Under the pieces are notes generated by a model. The model saw only the letters and a list, made by a program, of their open reading frames with translations. It ran no database searches and was not told the DNA's origin. A stretch of 64,000 nt of DNA. Origin: Thermatribacter velox. Its GTDB lineage: Bacteria > Atribacterota > Atribacteria > Atribacterales > Thermatribacteraceae. Where the stretch lies: the NCBI RefSeq assembly GCF_038396615.1, contig NZ_CP121689.1, positions 1,624,001-1,688,000 on the forward strand, given 5' to 3'. The position numbers and the translations under genes were made by a program. How positions within the stretch are numbered: the first letter of the stretch is position 1; each line of letters opens with the position of its first letter. This document shows, piece after piece, positions 45,778 through 57,035 of the stretch.

Positions 45778-46996
45778 CACTCAGAATACTCCTCAGGAAG
45801 CAAGAACGCTGGGGTTTTTTGAGCGCTACCTCACCCTTTGGGTAGCTTTGTGTATCCTGGGCGGAATCCTGCTTGGAAAAGTTGCGCCCAACGTAGCCAA
45901 GACTTTGGACGGTATGGCAATTTACGTTGGTGAAGCCCCGGTAGTCTCTATTCCCATTGCCATTTGTCTCTTTTTCATGATGTACCCCATCATGGTCAAA
46001 ATTGATTTTGCCAACGTCTTGAAAGCGGGGAAAAACCTCAAACCGGTGGGCTTGACTCTGTTCATCAACTGGGCTGTGAAGCCTTTCACGATGTACGCCA
46101 TCGCCATCTTTTTCCTGGGCTTTCTCTTTCGGGGACTGATAGGAAGCGAGGCCGTCGATTACGTGAAAATGCCCTTTGGCCTTGACCTTCCTGTAGGTGC
46201 TACCTACGGAGTGGGTAGGGTGGTCATGGTTGAAGGGCTGAAAATGCTTGCCGTACCCCTGTGGCGCTCGTATCTCGCTGGTTGCGTGCTTTTGGGCATT
46301 GCACCCTGCACAGCCATGGTGCTTGTGTGGAGCTATCTGGCCCGGGGCAATGACGCCCACACCCTGGTCATGGTGGCCATCAACTCCCTGACCATGCTCC
46401 TCCTTTATGGTCCTTTGGGAGGGTTTTTGCTCGGCGTGAGCCGTCTTCCCGTTCCCTGGCAGGCACTGCTCCTTTCCATAAGCATTTACGTAGCACTTCC
46501 GCTGGTTGCCGGATATTTTACACGAAAAAGCATTATCACAAGGAAGGGCGAAGAGTGGTTCAAAGAAAAGTTCCTGCACCTTTTAACACCCATTACCATC
46601 GTTGCGCTACTTATCACTCTGGTGCTCCTTTTCTCCTTCAAGGGAGAAGTAATCCTTGACAACCCCCTCACCATCCTGTGGATTGCCATTCCCCTTTTCA
46701 TCCAGACTAACTTGATTTTCTGGCTCGGTTACTTCCTGGCCCGGCTTTTGAAACTCAACTATGAAGATGCTGCACCTTCGGCAATGATTGGTGCTTCCAA
46801 CCACTTTGAGGTAGCCATCGCCACCTCCACCATGATTTTTGGGCTTTCCTCAGGAGCTTCCTTAGCCACCGTGGTGGGCGTACTGATTGAAGTTCCGGTG
46901 ATGCTTTTGCTGGTGCGTATTTGCTTGCGAACCAGCCACTGGTTCACCCGGGAAGAAGAGGTTATGGTGGCTCGAGAAGCCTTTGAGGAAGCTTGA
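45767..46996 (+). CDS. acr3: Arsenite efflux permease ACR3 (copy A)
   Basis: 409 aa with ten membrane segments and ACR3 hallmarks: [55 protein letters not shown] with the essential cysteine, and [18 protein letters not shown]. It exports arsenite (and perhaps antimonite) using the proton gradient. GAGGTGAT lies 5 nt before the ATG inside the end of arsR, so the pair is translationally coupled. Confidence 0.95.
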   Translation: MKNNTQNTPQEARTLGFFERYLTLWVALCILGGILLGKVAPNVAKTLDGMAIYVGEAPVVSIPIAICLFFMMYPIMVKIDFANVLKAGKNLKPVGLTLFINWAVKPFTMYAIAIFFLGFLFRGLIGSEAVDYVKMPFGLDLPVGATYGVGRVVMVEGLKMLAVPLWRSYLAGCVLLGIAPCTAMVLVWSYLARGNDAHTLVMVAINSLTMLLLYGPLGGFLLGVSRLPVPWQALLLSISIYVALPLVAGYFTRKSIITRKGEEWFKEKFLHLLTPITIVALLITLVLLFSFKGEVILDNPLTILWIAIPLFIQTNLIFWLGYFLARLLKLNYEDAAPSAMIGASNHFEVAIATSTMIFGLSSGASLATVVGVLIEVPVMLLLVRICLRTSHWFTREEEVMVAREAFEEA

Positions 46997-47030
46997 GAGT
47001 AAAACACGAAAAAAATTGCAAAATTTTTTC

Positions 47031-47064
47031 TACCACCCCTTGACAGAGTAATCAGGGGGTGGTA
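47031..47064 (+). terminator. Terminator of arsR-acr3 copy A
   Basis: TACCACCCC pairs with GGGGTGGTA around a 16-nt loop, 35 nt after the acr3 stop; followed by TTATTG, preceded by a run of Ts. Copy at 53945-53978. Confidence 0.65.
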
Positions 47065-47990
47065 TTATTGCTTATGCCACGGGTTCTGAGGAATCAGAAA
47101 ACCTGAGGTTCGGGAAAAAGAGCTTAAGCCCGCAAGGGAAAAGCTCGAAGCTTTCCGAAAGGAAAGCAAAAGCCTGAGCCTGAAGCGTCGAGGGTGTTTA
47201 GTGAAAGCTGGATTCCTCGACGAGAAAAGGTTGGAAGGTTCGTTGGAACCCGTGGTTTTTTTGTATCAGAGTTTTCCGTTACCAGAATTATGTGCCTATG
47301 TGCCACTGCGTGCTGGCATTATTCCTCGCTTGTTCCCAAACACTGGCGAAAAACACCAGAGAAAATGCCACAGCTTTTAAACCCTGCTCGGCACATTGTG
47401 CATATGGCCTCCCCCGGCTATGAAAGAATGGACTTCCGCCTTCATTGAGGGAGCGCACCCAGATATAAGGGTTACCTCCCAAAATCCGTGCAAGCGGCTT
47501 CCCTCTCCAGAGGCTTAAGTTTAAGCCGACCCAGCCCTACGACCCGATCAGAGTTCAAGCCAAGCCCTTTCCTCTCCTGACTCTTTCATACCACAAGGCG
47601 CAGTATCCAACTCTTGCAAGGGTTGGCTCTCTCAGTGAAACACTGTGAAGAGAAAGTGCTCCGCTTGGTTGAGGGTATAGCAGAAGCTTCGGCAAAAGCT
47701 TTAGAAAACCTCAGGCAAAGGCAAGTTCTTTGCCCTACTCCCCGGGCAATCCGATGTTGGGGCTCCAAGTATTAAGTATCCAAGCCATTCACATCCTCCA
47801 GGTTAAAGATTCGCGACTCCAAAAGCTGTGCCGCCTCTTTCCCACCCACCTTTCTCGGATACACCTCACTACACAGTTTTCCATACCGATTAAACGGTGT
47901 AGCGAAGCTGGCTTATTACTCAAAGATTGAACCTCTGGGCTGGATAGTGATCACCAGGCATCAAAAGGCAGGAAATTATCAGCTTTACCA
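47065..47990. other. Decayed sequence downstream of acr3 copy A, repeated at 53979-54905
   Basis: Very similar to the region after copy B for about 190 bp, then increasingly divergent. Short frame pieces such as PELCAYVPLRAGIIPR, PPAMKEWTSAF and IEGAHPDIRVTSQNP suggest a decayed coding sequence, but no family is recognised. Confidence 0.5.
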
Positions 47991-48082
47991 AATACCCCAA
48001 AAATGAAATCGGGTCTATACTTCAAACAGCGAACAGCTCGCACAAGTTGAACTTCACAAGAAAAATCAATGGCTCGAGAGTG

Positions 48083-48392
48083 CTAACCGACCACTCCACC
48101 AAGAAGCTCCAGAACCTGTTCTCCAGTCCTGGTATCCAGGGCCCCAGTAGGCTCATCAGCCAGGAGTAGCTGGGGATCATTTAAAAGAGCCCGGGCAATG
48201 GCCACCCGCTGCTTTTGACCACCAGAAAGCAGGGTAATCCGCTTGTAAACGGAGTCTTTGAGCCCCACTTGTTCCAGGAGATACAGCGCTCACTCGACGA
48301 CTTCCCTGCCCGGCCTGCCGGAGTGAATCCAGTAGGGAATGAGTACATTCTCCAGGGCGTTCCATTCAGGGAGCAGATAGTGGAACTGCAAC
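48083..48392 (-). pseudogene. ABC transporter ATPase fragment (LolD/MacB type)
   Basis: Minus-strand frame LQFHYLLPEWNALENVLIPY, WIHSGRPGREVVE, stop, [58 protein letters not shown]-loop, signature and Walker B of a lipoprotein/MacB-type ATPase. The Walker A part is absent and an in-frame TGA interrupts it. Confidence 0.82.
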
Positions 48393-48474
48393 ACAAAAAA
48401 CCGATGAAGCGGTTTGGGAAGCAAACTTCAGCATCCCAGGGTTTTAGCATTTCTTTGCTTTAGGATTTCCAAAG

Positions 48475-48680
48475 TCCGTCACGTAAAACTGACAAATTTC
48501 ACGCTTTTGTCATACTGAACCGGCAACGGTTTCGTCGTTGCCGCCCTGAATCGGTGTCGGTTTTTTCGACACCGCCCTGAATCGGTGTCGGCTTTTTCGA
48601 CACCGCCCTGAATTTATTTCAGGGTCTCGTTTCTCGGCATCTCCTTGTTTCAACACTCCCTTCTTTCACGATTTTTGAAC
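48475..48680. repeat. Palindromic repeat field before array 2
   Basis: Same short dyads as at 36430-37075, for example GGTGTCGG-TTTTTT-CGACACC units joined by GCCCTGAAT. Leads into the array 2 leader. Confidence 0.8.
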
Positions 48681-48723
48681 TTTTTCTCTTTCTGGAAGTC
48701 CTTTCTTTTCTTGCTTCCAATAC

Positions 48724-49030
48724 ATCGACAGAAAATGGTTCTCGATTTGCTCTTTGAAGGGCTTCTGATTGAGTTTTGATGAGGGTTTGAGGGCATTTTT
48801 GCTTTCTGTATGGCTTTTTATGCGGGTTTTCGGGTATTTTTGGGGTGGTTGAAGAGTGATTTTTCTGTCGATGTCCGGTAACCGGAAAACCCCTGGGGAT
48901 CGACAGAAAATTGAAAATGGGTTCTATGGCTCTTGACATGGGGATTAGTTCATGTTTTAATGCTTTCAGATACGCACCTTGACAAGTGAATACCGATTTT
49001 AAAAAGCCTTTATTTATAACCCTTTTACGG
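48724..49030 (+). promoter_or_regulatory. CRISPR leader 2
   Basis: Almost identical to leader 1, including the ATCGACAGAAAA bracketed palindrome (48861-48910) and TTGACA-17-TTTAAT. Confidence 0.85.
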
Positions 49031-51251
49031 GTTTGTAGCGTCCCTATAAGGGATTGAAACGGCAACGGATTTGGAGTCCTGGGCTAAATGCACCATGGTT
49101 TGTAGCGTCCCTATAAGGGATTGAAACACCCACTCATCCCTGACTTGAGCTGGGATGGAGAGGTTTGTAGCGTCCCTATAAGGGATTGAAACCACAGAGG
49201 AGTTTACCGCTACTGTTGAATATCAATAGTTTGTAGCGTCCCTATAAGGGATTGAAACCGAAGGTCTCTCATGCCGTGCCGGTGATCTCCCCCGTGTTTG
49301 TAGCGTCCCTATAAGGGATTGAAACCGCGTTGTTTTGTATTTTCTTCTCGGCATCCTGGTTGTGTTTGTAGCGTCCCTATAAGGGATTGAAACCTTTTTA
49401 CGGAACTGAAAGCCCTTACGGTCCTAAAGTTTGTAGCGTCCCTATAAGGGATTGAAACTCCCATATAATTTCCCCTCTCATAAAAAAGCCTATTTCGTTT
49501 GTAGCGTCCCTATAAGGGATTGAAACATCGCCTGGATCAAGCGTGCCCAGGAGGTTTTCATCGTTTGTAGCGTCCCTATAAGGGATTGAAACTGCGGAGA
49601 ATATTCTCGTTGTTGTCGACGAAGCCTCGTTTGTAGCGTCCCTATAAGGGATTGAAACCTGGAAACCCTTCCCTGGTTTCAGGATGCCTTAGAGCGTTTG
49701 TAGCGTCCCTATAAGGGATTGAAACAGCCCACAAAAAGGGGGATTCAAAATGTACATTTATTGTTTGTAGCGTCCCTATAAGGGATTGAAACCCCCCAGG
49801 CATATTTAAAATGGCACTTCCTCGCCAAGGTTTGTAGCGTCCCTATAAGGGATTGAAACCGGCAAGAAGTGGGAAGTGTTTTTACCAAAAGACGCGTTTG
49901 TAGCGTCCCTATAAGGGATTGAAACTAGCATAAACAGGTGTATATAAATCATCAAATTTTTCGTTTGTAGCGTCCCTATAAGGGATTGAAACATTGCTGG
50001 TGAATTGATATTAACGGCATATATACCACGTTTGTAGCGTCCCTATAAGGGATTGAAACAAACGAACTGAACAAGCGCCTCTCCTTTGGTTCTGCGTTTG
50101 TAGCGTCCCTATAAGGGATTGAAACGCGGGAATGATGTTATTAGGATTATTGACCCCTCGATGTTTGTAGCGTCCCTATAAGGGATTGAAACCTAAGGGT
50201 TTTGGGGAGTACGACATTGCAGAAATGTGTTTGTAGCGTCCCTATAAGGGATTGAAACCATTTCTTGAGCTTTCTGACACCCCGTCATCTTATGCGTTTG
50301 TAGCGTCCCTATAAGGGATTGAAACGAGTTTTGCAGCACACCGAACAGCTCGGGTGGAACACGTTTGTAGCGTCCCTATAAGGGATTGAAACCTGTTTGC
50401 GCTTCTCCTCGACCCATTCCGGCGTAATGTTTGTAGCGTCCCTATAAGGGATTGAAACAGGGAAAGCCCGCTATCGAGCAGGGACACCACATTTGTTTGT
50501 AGCGTCCCTATAAGGGATTGAAACTATGCCCACGCTTTTGAACCTTCGGCAACGACAACGCGTTTGTAGCGTCCCTATAAGGGATTGAAACTCGATAACA
50601 TGGACATGTATTGCGATGAAGTTTCGGGTGCAACAGTTTGTAGCTTCCCTATAAGGGATTGAAACTAGTTTGCGACAACCCTAATTGCATTCGTCGAACC
50701 CGTGTTTGTAGCTTCCCTATAAGGGATTGAAACAATGTTTCCCAGCAAGCAGCGACAGCGCATACTGCAAGTTTGTAGCTTCCCTATAAGGGATTGAAAC
50801 GCCTGTCTAATTTCTCGTCCGTTTCCCATTGCTTCGTTTGTAGCTTCCCTATAAGGGATTGAAACGCCATTGTGTCACTCTCCTTTCTTATTTTTTCCAC
50901 TGTTTGTAGCTTCCCTATAAGGGATTGAAACGAAACATTGCTAATTGCTGACGATACAGCGTTCTTTATGTTTGTAGCTTCCCTATAAGGGATTGAAACT
51001 CAAGAACCAATAGGTCAACTTCCTGCACCGCATCAAGTTTGTAGCTTCCCTATAAGGGATTGAAACTCGGATAATACCCGCAATCCCTGTCTTCTCCAAA
51101 CCTGTTTGTAGCTTCCCTATAAGGGATTGAAACTCTTCAGTATCTTCCCACCTGTTAAGTCTTCTATAGGTTTGTAGCTTCCCTATAAGGGATTGAAACC
51201 TTCCCTTGCTGCGTGTAAAAACTCTCCCCAGGTCCTGTTTGTAGCTTCCCC
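49031..51251 (+). CRISPR. CRISPR array 2: 33 full repeats plus one truncated, two repeat variants
   Basis: Repeats 1-24 (to 50591) read GTTTGTAGCGTCCC; repeats 25-33 (from 50636) read GTTTGTAGCTTCCC, a single change at position 10 next to the hairpin; the last copy (51237) stops after 15 bases. Spacers are mostly 35-38 bp. Spacers 22 and 23 equal spacers 2 and 3 of array 1. New repeats are copied at the leader end, so the GCGTC variant is the younger one. Confidence 0.97.
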
Positions 51252-51439
51252 AGGAGGAATGACAGCGTCAACTTATTGTATTGTAGGTACATTTTCTGAA
51301 AATCCTCTTCTTTTCCATTTGCACTTTGAACATGGCTTCTTCTTTCCTCTTGAATCTCACATTCATCCAGAAGGTATGGTGTGTTACTCCTAAAATCAAG
51401 TCATGCTTTATTCCCAGCTTGAAATGTCACCTTCTTCTT

Positions 51440-52150
51440 TTTTCAGGACCCCTTCCAGGGATGACCTTGGGGTGGAATATGTTTCTTCTTTAAGTTGCTT
51501 ACAGGTTGGTTTCTCAAAGGCCTGGTAAGGGATTACTTTACCTGTTAAGCAAAGCTGCAGGGTACCTTCTAAGGTTTCACATACCTATACCCACCTCCCA
51601 GCATAGCTTCTGAAGCTGTGAGCAGAGAGTAGCTGGTATATTCTTCCCTCATAGCTAATGGTGTTGTCTTTTCTGACCTTTCTTCGCTGTTTGATGGAAA
51701 AGACCAGGGAAAGGTCTACCCCTTTGGGAATCTCCCGATAGACACTTTCCACTGGGAGGGTGTAGTGCTGGTTACACCAGGGAAGAATCCATCTGAACCA
51801 GAAGTCCTGCTTTGGGCATTCTTCTCTTCTGCAATGGACCTTTCTTCTACTTTTTGGGGGTGGAGAATTCCTTCTCAATCAAGAGCTTTTCTCAATAACC
51901 CCTCCAGTCCCTGAGCTACAAAGCGCTTTTTGAACCGAAGGGTTTGGCAATAACCCAGTCCCAGAAGCTCTGCTGCAGCTTTCAAGGTCACAAGTTCCGA
52001 GATTCCATCCTGTAGTACAGCACACCTTTTCATCTATACCTTTGTAACTGCGTAGTACTTCATTTCTTTTCCCCCTTAAAAGAGCCAACACCAGGTTCTC
52101 TCTTAAGGGGCAGTTTATCCTGGTAAGCGATACTTTAAAATAGTAATGAG
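51440..52150 (-). pseudogene. ISNCY-type transposase remnant lacking its catalytic core
   Basis: At the 5' end (52060-51900), shifted frames read SYKGIDEKG, a helix-turn-helix (LKAAAELLGLGYCQTLRFKK, AQGLEGLL); then the frame jumps to the C-terminal domain VRKDNTISYEGRIYQLL, SAHSFRSYAGRWV, LEGTLQLCLTGKVIPYQAFE, typical of ISNCY/IS1202-like integrase proteins. The DDE core has been deleted. Confidence 0.6.
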
Positions 52151-52259
52151 TGTGACTTTTTAAAATTGTAGCCACAATATACGTCGCCCTACTTTTCTTA
52201 CCTTTCAAGGTATGTTACAATTCTCCGCAAAACATTTCGATATTTGGGAAAACGACGAA

Positions 52260-52691
52260 ATGAAAAACGAAGTATACGACCTGGTAACCATCTTCAAAGC
52301 ACTTGCTGAACCAAGCCGCATTCGCATTGTTCTGGCTTTGAGCCAGGGAGAATACTGCATCTGTCATCTCACAGAGCTTCTGCAGCTCTCCCCTTCCACG
52401 GTTTCCAAACACTTATCCATCCTCAGGCAGGCCGGCCTGATTGAAACCCGGAAAGATGGGAAATGGGTTCGCTGTTTCCTTTCGGGAAATGAAGCTTCCC
52501 CTACATCGAGGGAAGCCCTGGCGTGGGTCATCAACTTTGCTGGAAAAAGCGAGCAAGCCCGAAAGGACGCCCGTCTTCTAAAAGAAATATGCAAAAGAAG
52601 CAAAGCCTGTGAAAATCAGGGCAAGTCAAGCGTCAATTCTAAAAGCAATCTCCAACCCACTCAAAAAGAGGTGATTTCCGATGAAAAATAA
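52260..52691 (+). CDS. arsR: ArsR-family repressor (copy B)
   Basis: Same 143-aa protein as copy A, including the C-x-C arsenite site. The frame is open further upstream to 52212, but the shared ATG is at 52260. Because the duplicated segment begins after the copy A promoter, this copy depends on new upstream sequence; TACAAT at 52216-52221 is a possible -10 with a poor -35. Confidence 0.93.
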   Translation: MKNEVYDLVTIFKALAEPSRIRIVLALSQGEYCICHLTELLQLSPSTVSKHLSILRQAGLIETRKDGKWVRCFLSGNEASPTSREALAWVINFAGKSEQARKDARLLKEICKRSKACENQGKSSVNSKSNLQPTQKEVISDEK

Positions 52692-53910
52692 CACTCAGAA
52701 TACTCCTCAGGAAGCAAGAACGCTGGGGTTTTTTGAGCGCTACCTCACCCTTTGGGTAGCTTTGTGTATCCTGGGCGGAATCCTGCTTGGAAAAGTTGCG
52801 CCCAACGTAGCCAAGACTTTGGACGGTATGGCAATTTACGTTGGTGAAGCCCCGGTAGTCTCTATTCCCATTGCCATTTGTCTCTTTTTCATGATGTACC
52901 CCATCATGGTCAAAATTGATTTTGCCAACGTCTTGAAAGCGGGGAAAAACCTCAAACCGGTGGGCTTGACTCTGTTCATCAACTGGGCTGTGAAGCCTTT
53001 CACGATGTACGCCATCGCCATCTTTTTCCTGGGCTTTCTCTTTCGGGGACTGATAGGAAGCGAGGCCGTCGATTACGTGAAAATGCCCTTTGGCCTTGAC
53101 CTTCCTGTAGGTGCTACCTACGGAGTGGGTAGGGTGGTCATGGTTGAAGGGCTGAAAATGCTTGCCGTACCCCTGTGGCGCTCGTATCTCGCTGGTTGCG
53201 TGCTTTTGGGCATTGCACCCTGCACAGCCATGGTGCTTGTGTGGAGCTATCTGGCCCGGGGCAATGACGCCCACACCCTGGTCATGGTGGCCATCAACTC
53301 CCTGACCATGCTCCTCCTTTATGGTCCTTTGGGAGGGTTTTTGCTCGGCGTGAGCCGTCTTCCCGTTCCCTGGCAGGCACTGCTCCTTTCCATAAGCATT
53401 TACGTAGCACTTCCGCTGGTTGCCGGATATTTTACACGAAAAAGCATTATCACAAGGAAGGGCGAAGAGTGGTTCAAAGAAAAGTTCCTGCACCTTTTAA
53501 CACCCATTACCATCGTTGCGCTACTTATCACTCTGGTGCTCCTTTTCTCCTTCAAGGGAGAAGTAATCCTTGACAACCCCCTCACCATCCTGTGGATTGC
53601 CATTCCCCTTTTCATCCAGACTAACTTGATTTTCTGGCTCGGTTACTTCCTGGCCCGGCTTTTGAAACTCAACTATGAAGATGCTGCACCTTCGGCAATG
53701 ATTGGTGCTTCCAACCACTTTGAGGTAGCCATCGCCACCTCCACCATGATTTTTGGGCTTTCCTCAGGAGCTTCCTTAGCCACCGTGGTGGGCGTACTGA
53801 TTGAAGTTCCGGTGATGCTTTTGCTGGTGCGTATTTGCTTGCGAACCAGCCACTGGTTCACCCGGGAAGAAGAGGTTATGGTGGCTCGAGAAGCCTTTGA
53901 GGAAGCTTGA
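52681..53910 (+). CDS. acr3: Arsenite efflux permease ACR3 (copy B)
   Basis: 409 aa, same protein as copy A with all ACR3 motifs ([30 protein letters not shown]). Two identical permeases may raise arsenite export by dosage, provided copy B is transcribed. Overlaps arsR by 11 bp as in copy A. Confidence 0.95.
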   Translation: MKNNTQNTPQEARTLGFFERYLTLWVALCILGGILLGKVAPNVAKTLDGMAIYVGEAPVVSIPIAICLFFMMYPIMVKIDFANVLKAGKNLKPVGLTLFINWAVKPFTMYAIAIFFLGFLFRGLIGSEAVDYVKMPFGLDLPVGATYGVGRVVMVEGLKMLAVPLWRSYLAGCVLLGIAPCTAMVLVWSYLARGNDAHTLVMVAINSLTMLLLYGPLGGFLLGVSRLPVPWQALLLSISIYVALPLVAGYFTRKSIITRKGEEWFKEKFLHLLTPITIVALLITLVLLFSFKGEVILDNPLTILWIAIPLFIQTNLIFWLGYFLARLLKLNYEDAAPSAMIGASNHFEVAIATSTMIFGLSSGASLATVVGVLIEVPVMLLLVRICLRTSHWFTREEEVMVAREAFEEA

Positions 53911-53944
53911 GAGTAAAACACGAAAAAAATTGCAAAATTTTTTC

Positions 53945-53978
53945 TACCACCCCTTGACAGAGTAATCAGGGGGTGGTA
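53945..53978 (+). terminator. Terminator of arsR-acr3 copy B
   Basis: Same TACCACCCC / GGGGTGGTA hairpin as after copy A. Confidence 0.65.
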
Positions 53979-55000
53979 TTATTGTCTATGCCACGGGTTC
54001 TGAGGAATCAGAAAACCTGAGGTTCGGGAAAAAGAGCTTAAGCCCGCAAGGGAAAAGCTCGAAGCTTTCCGAAAGGAAAGCAAAAGCCTGAGCCTGAAGC
54101 GTCGAGGGTGTTTAGTGAAAGCTGGATTCCTCGACGAGAAAAGGTTGGAAGGTTCGTTGGAACCCGTGGTTTTTTTATTACCATAATTTTCATTTTCCGT
54201 TGCCAGAATTATGTGCCTATGTGCCACTGCGTGCCGGCATCATCCCTCGCTTTTTCCCAAACATTGGCGAAAAACACCAGAGAAACCGCCACATCCTCCA
54301 AACCCTGCTCGGCACATTGTGCATATGGCCTCCCCCGGCTATGAAAGAATGGACTTCCGCTTTCATTGAGGGAGCGCACCCAGATATAAGGGTTACCTCC
54401 CAAAATCCGTGCAAGCGGCTTCCCTCTCCAGAGGCTTAAGTTTAAGCCGACCCAGCCCTACGACCTTATCAGAGTTCAAGCCAAGCCCTTTCCTCTCCTG
54501 ACTCTTTCATACCACAAGGCGCAGTATCCAACTCTTGCAAGGGTTGGCCCTCTCAGTGAAACACTGTGAAGAGAAAGCGCTCCGCTCAGTTGAGGGTATA
54601 GCAGAAGCTTCGGCAAAAGCTTTAGAAAACCTCAGGTAAAGACAAGCTCTTTGCCCTCCTTCCCGGGCAATCCGATTTCGGGATTCAAAGCATTAAGCAT
54701 CCAAGCCATTCACATCCTCCAGGTTAAAGATTCGCGACCCCAAAACCTGGGCTCTCTTTCCCACCCACCGTTTCCGGGTACACCTCCTTGCACAGCTTTC
54801 CGTAGCGATTGAAGGGTGTAGCAAAATTAGCTTATCACTCAAAGATTGCATCTTTGGACTGGATAGTGGCTACCACCGTCAAAGACAGGAAATTGTCAGC
54901 TTCATCGTGTAGCAAATCCTGAAAGCGATTGCCATCGTGGCTGTTCCTTCGCTACTTCTGGGTTGCTTTTTAAGCGGTATCCTGAGTCAGCTACCAACGA

Positions 55001-56249
55001 CTAAAACCGTAGGTTTCCTTGCCGCATCACTTGCGAGCAAATCATCTCACCTCTTACCAGTTTGAAAGAATAAGAGAAAAATGGTGGGCGAAGCTCAGGA
55101 AGAGCACACAGTAGATGTACTAGTTCAACATATGTGAGACAGTAGGCGGCAGCGTATCGCTGTAGATATTGGGCGGGGCTTAAATATCCCAGGCTTTGAT
55201 GCGGTCTAATTTGATTATAAACTCTCCTAGTCCCTTCCTTTAATTCCGGCCACATCACCTTTAAGTTTATTTTCACCATCATAACCAGCCCAAAATTCTT
55301 CCCTGTATGTCCTATTGAGCCTCTCCACCACCGCGTTGAGCTTCGGACTCCGCGGCGGTAAACAGAACAGCTTTATACTGTACTCTTTACACCCAAGCTC
55401 AAAATCGGCATAGAACTCGCTCCCACCATCTACCTGTATAGCTCTTATCCCAAACAGGCTCCCCCTTATCAGCTCCTCCAAAAACTCCTTGGCTAAATAA
55501 GCCGTCGCTGCCTTCCTTCGTCTGGAAACGACTACTTCGATACTACGTCACTCGCCGAAAATTGCTTATACACGCATCCAAGTCCAGGCCTTATGTCTAA
55601 TGTGTCAATCTGAACTAAATCCCCAGGCCTCTCCACTCTGTATTCTTGCGGCTTGCCTATGGCGTATATCCGTTTCCTTGGTATCCTCCTCACCTTGACC
55701 TTATTTACCGGTTCTTTTAAAACACCCCTACGCTTTAAAACAGCTTATGATCGCCCTACCGTCGACTCAGAAACATCAAACCCTTCTTCCCTTTATGAGC
55801 ACAGCCAGTTTTGCTTTCCTCCACCTCGGGTACTTCTTTCTTAATTCCCGAATCCTTTCCACCAACCCTACCGACCATGACGGCTTTCTGACATGCTTGG
55901 GCCTCCTGCTCTCGTTTTCGAGGCTTCCCAGGTTGTATGGATTAAACCTCTTCTTCCACCTGTAATAGGTTGACCTCGATATCCCGAATCGCCTGCAGGT
56001 TACAGATACCGGGTGGTTTTGGGCAAATTCCAAAAACGCAAGCCTTACTTTCGCTTCCCTTGAAATGTCTTTAATCTTTGATAGCTTTTTCGTCGGGAAG
56101 GGAATGATGTTGCCTATGCTCATTGACACACCGGTGCCATGAACCTGTAGACTTTTCTTGCTGTATGAGCTAAGCTTCGTAACAGGTGTGGGGTCCTCCT
56201 TTCTATCCTTAAGTTTTTCTTCCCAAACCCAGGATAAAGGACCCCGCAC
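55001..56249 (-). pseudogene. Degenerate integrase-type (IS481-like) transposase
   Basis: N-terminal helix-turn-helix in one frame (VRLAFLEFAQNHPVSVTCRR, FGISRSTYYRWKKRFNPYNL, LVERIRELRKKYPRWRKAKL); DDE core in others: RPGDLVQIDTLDIRPG, SLFGIRAIQVDGGSEFYADF, LNAVVERLNRTYREEFWAGY; then NQIRPHQSLGYLSPAQYLQR at the C-terminus. At least three frameshifts separate the parts, though all catalytic residues survive. Confidence 0.85.
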
Positions 56250-56344
56250 CTTTTTGTCTACTTACCTCCTTTCTTTTCTCTCCTCCACCTGTTTCACATG
56301 TATCTGAACTTTATCAGTGGAACCGTAACACAAAACCGATGAAG

Positions 56345-56690
56345 CGCTTTCAGAAGCGAACCTCAGGGTCTCACTGTTTCAGCATACTGAACCGGCAACG
56401 GTTTTCTCGGTGCCGCCTTGAATCGGTGCCGGCCTTGTCAGTGCCGCCCTGAACTGACGGCGGAGCCGTCACCCTGGACTTGTTTCAGGGTCTCATTGTT
56501 TCAGCATCTCCTTGTTTCAGGATCTCCTTGTTGCGGGATCTCATTGTTGCGGCACCTCTTGTTTCAGGATCCCATTGTTTCGGGATCTCATGTTTTGATC
56601 ATCCCAAACTGACAACTTCGCCGTCATGCCGAATTTATTTCGGCATCTCCTTATTTCAACACCTCCTTCTTTCACGATTTTTGAACTTTT
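56345..56690. repeat. Palindromic repeat field before array 3
   Basis: Same kind of dyads (GTTTCAGGATCTC, ATTTATTTCGGCATCTCC words) as around arrays 1 and 2. Confidence 0.75.
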
Positions 56691-56729
56691 TCTCTTTCTG
56701 GAAGACCTTTCTTTTCTTGCTTCCAATAC

Positions 56730-57035
56730 ATCGACAGAAAATGCTTCTCGAAATAGTGCTGTTTTGGTCTCTGATTGAGTTTTCATGCGGGTTTTAGGGT
56801 ATTTTGGCTTCTCTGGGGCTTTCGGTGGGGGTTTGAGGGTATTTTGGGGGTCAATGCGGGGTGATTTTTCTGTCGATGTCCGGTAACCGGAAAACCCCTG
56901 GGGATCGACAGAAAAATGAAAATGGGTTGTAAGTCTCTTGACATGGGGATTAGTTCATGTTTTAATGGTTTCAGATACGCACCTTGACAAGTGAATATCG
57001 ATTTTAAAAAGCCTTTATTTATAACCCTTTTACGG
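56730..57035 (+). promoter_or_regulatory. CRISPR leader 3
   Basis: Same length as leader 1; the palindrome at 56866-56915 and the 100 bp next to the array are nearly identical, while the middle G/T-rich part (about 56745-56860) differs by repeats of GGGTTT-GAGGGTATTTTGG type. Confidence 0.85.

Larger units (their letters stand above)
52226..54905 (+). repeat. Second copy of a 2.7-kb segment (first copy 45312-47990)
   Basis: Starts abruptly at CGCAAAACATTTCG in both places (offset 6914). As far as I can compare by eye it is identical through arsR, acr3 and the terminator, then accumulates changes and indels and fades out near 54905. Confidence 0.9.

Noticed and set aside
45725-46579. 284-codon minus-strand frame, repeated at 52639-53493
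   Set aside because: Antisense shadow of ACR3; recurrence only reflects the duplication.
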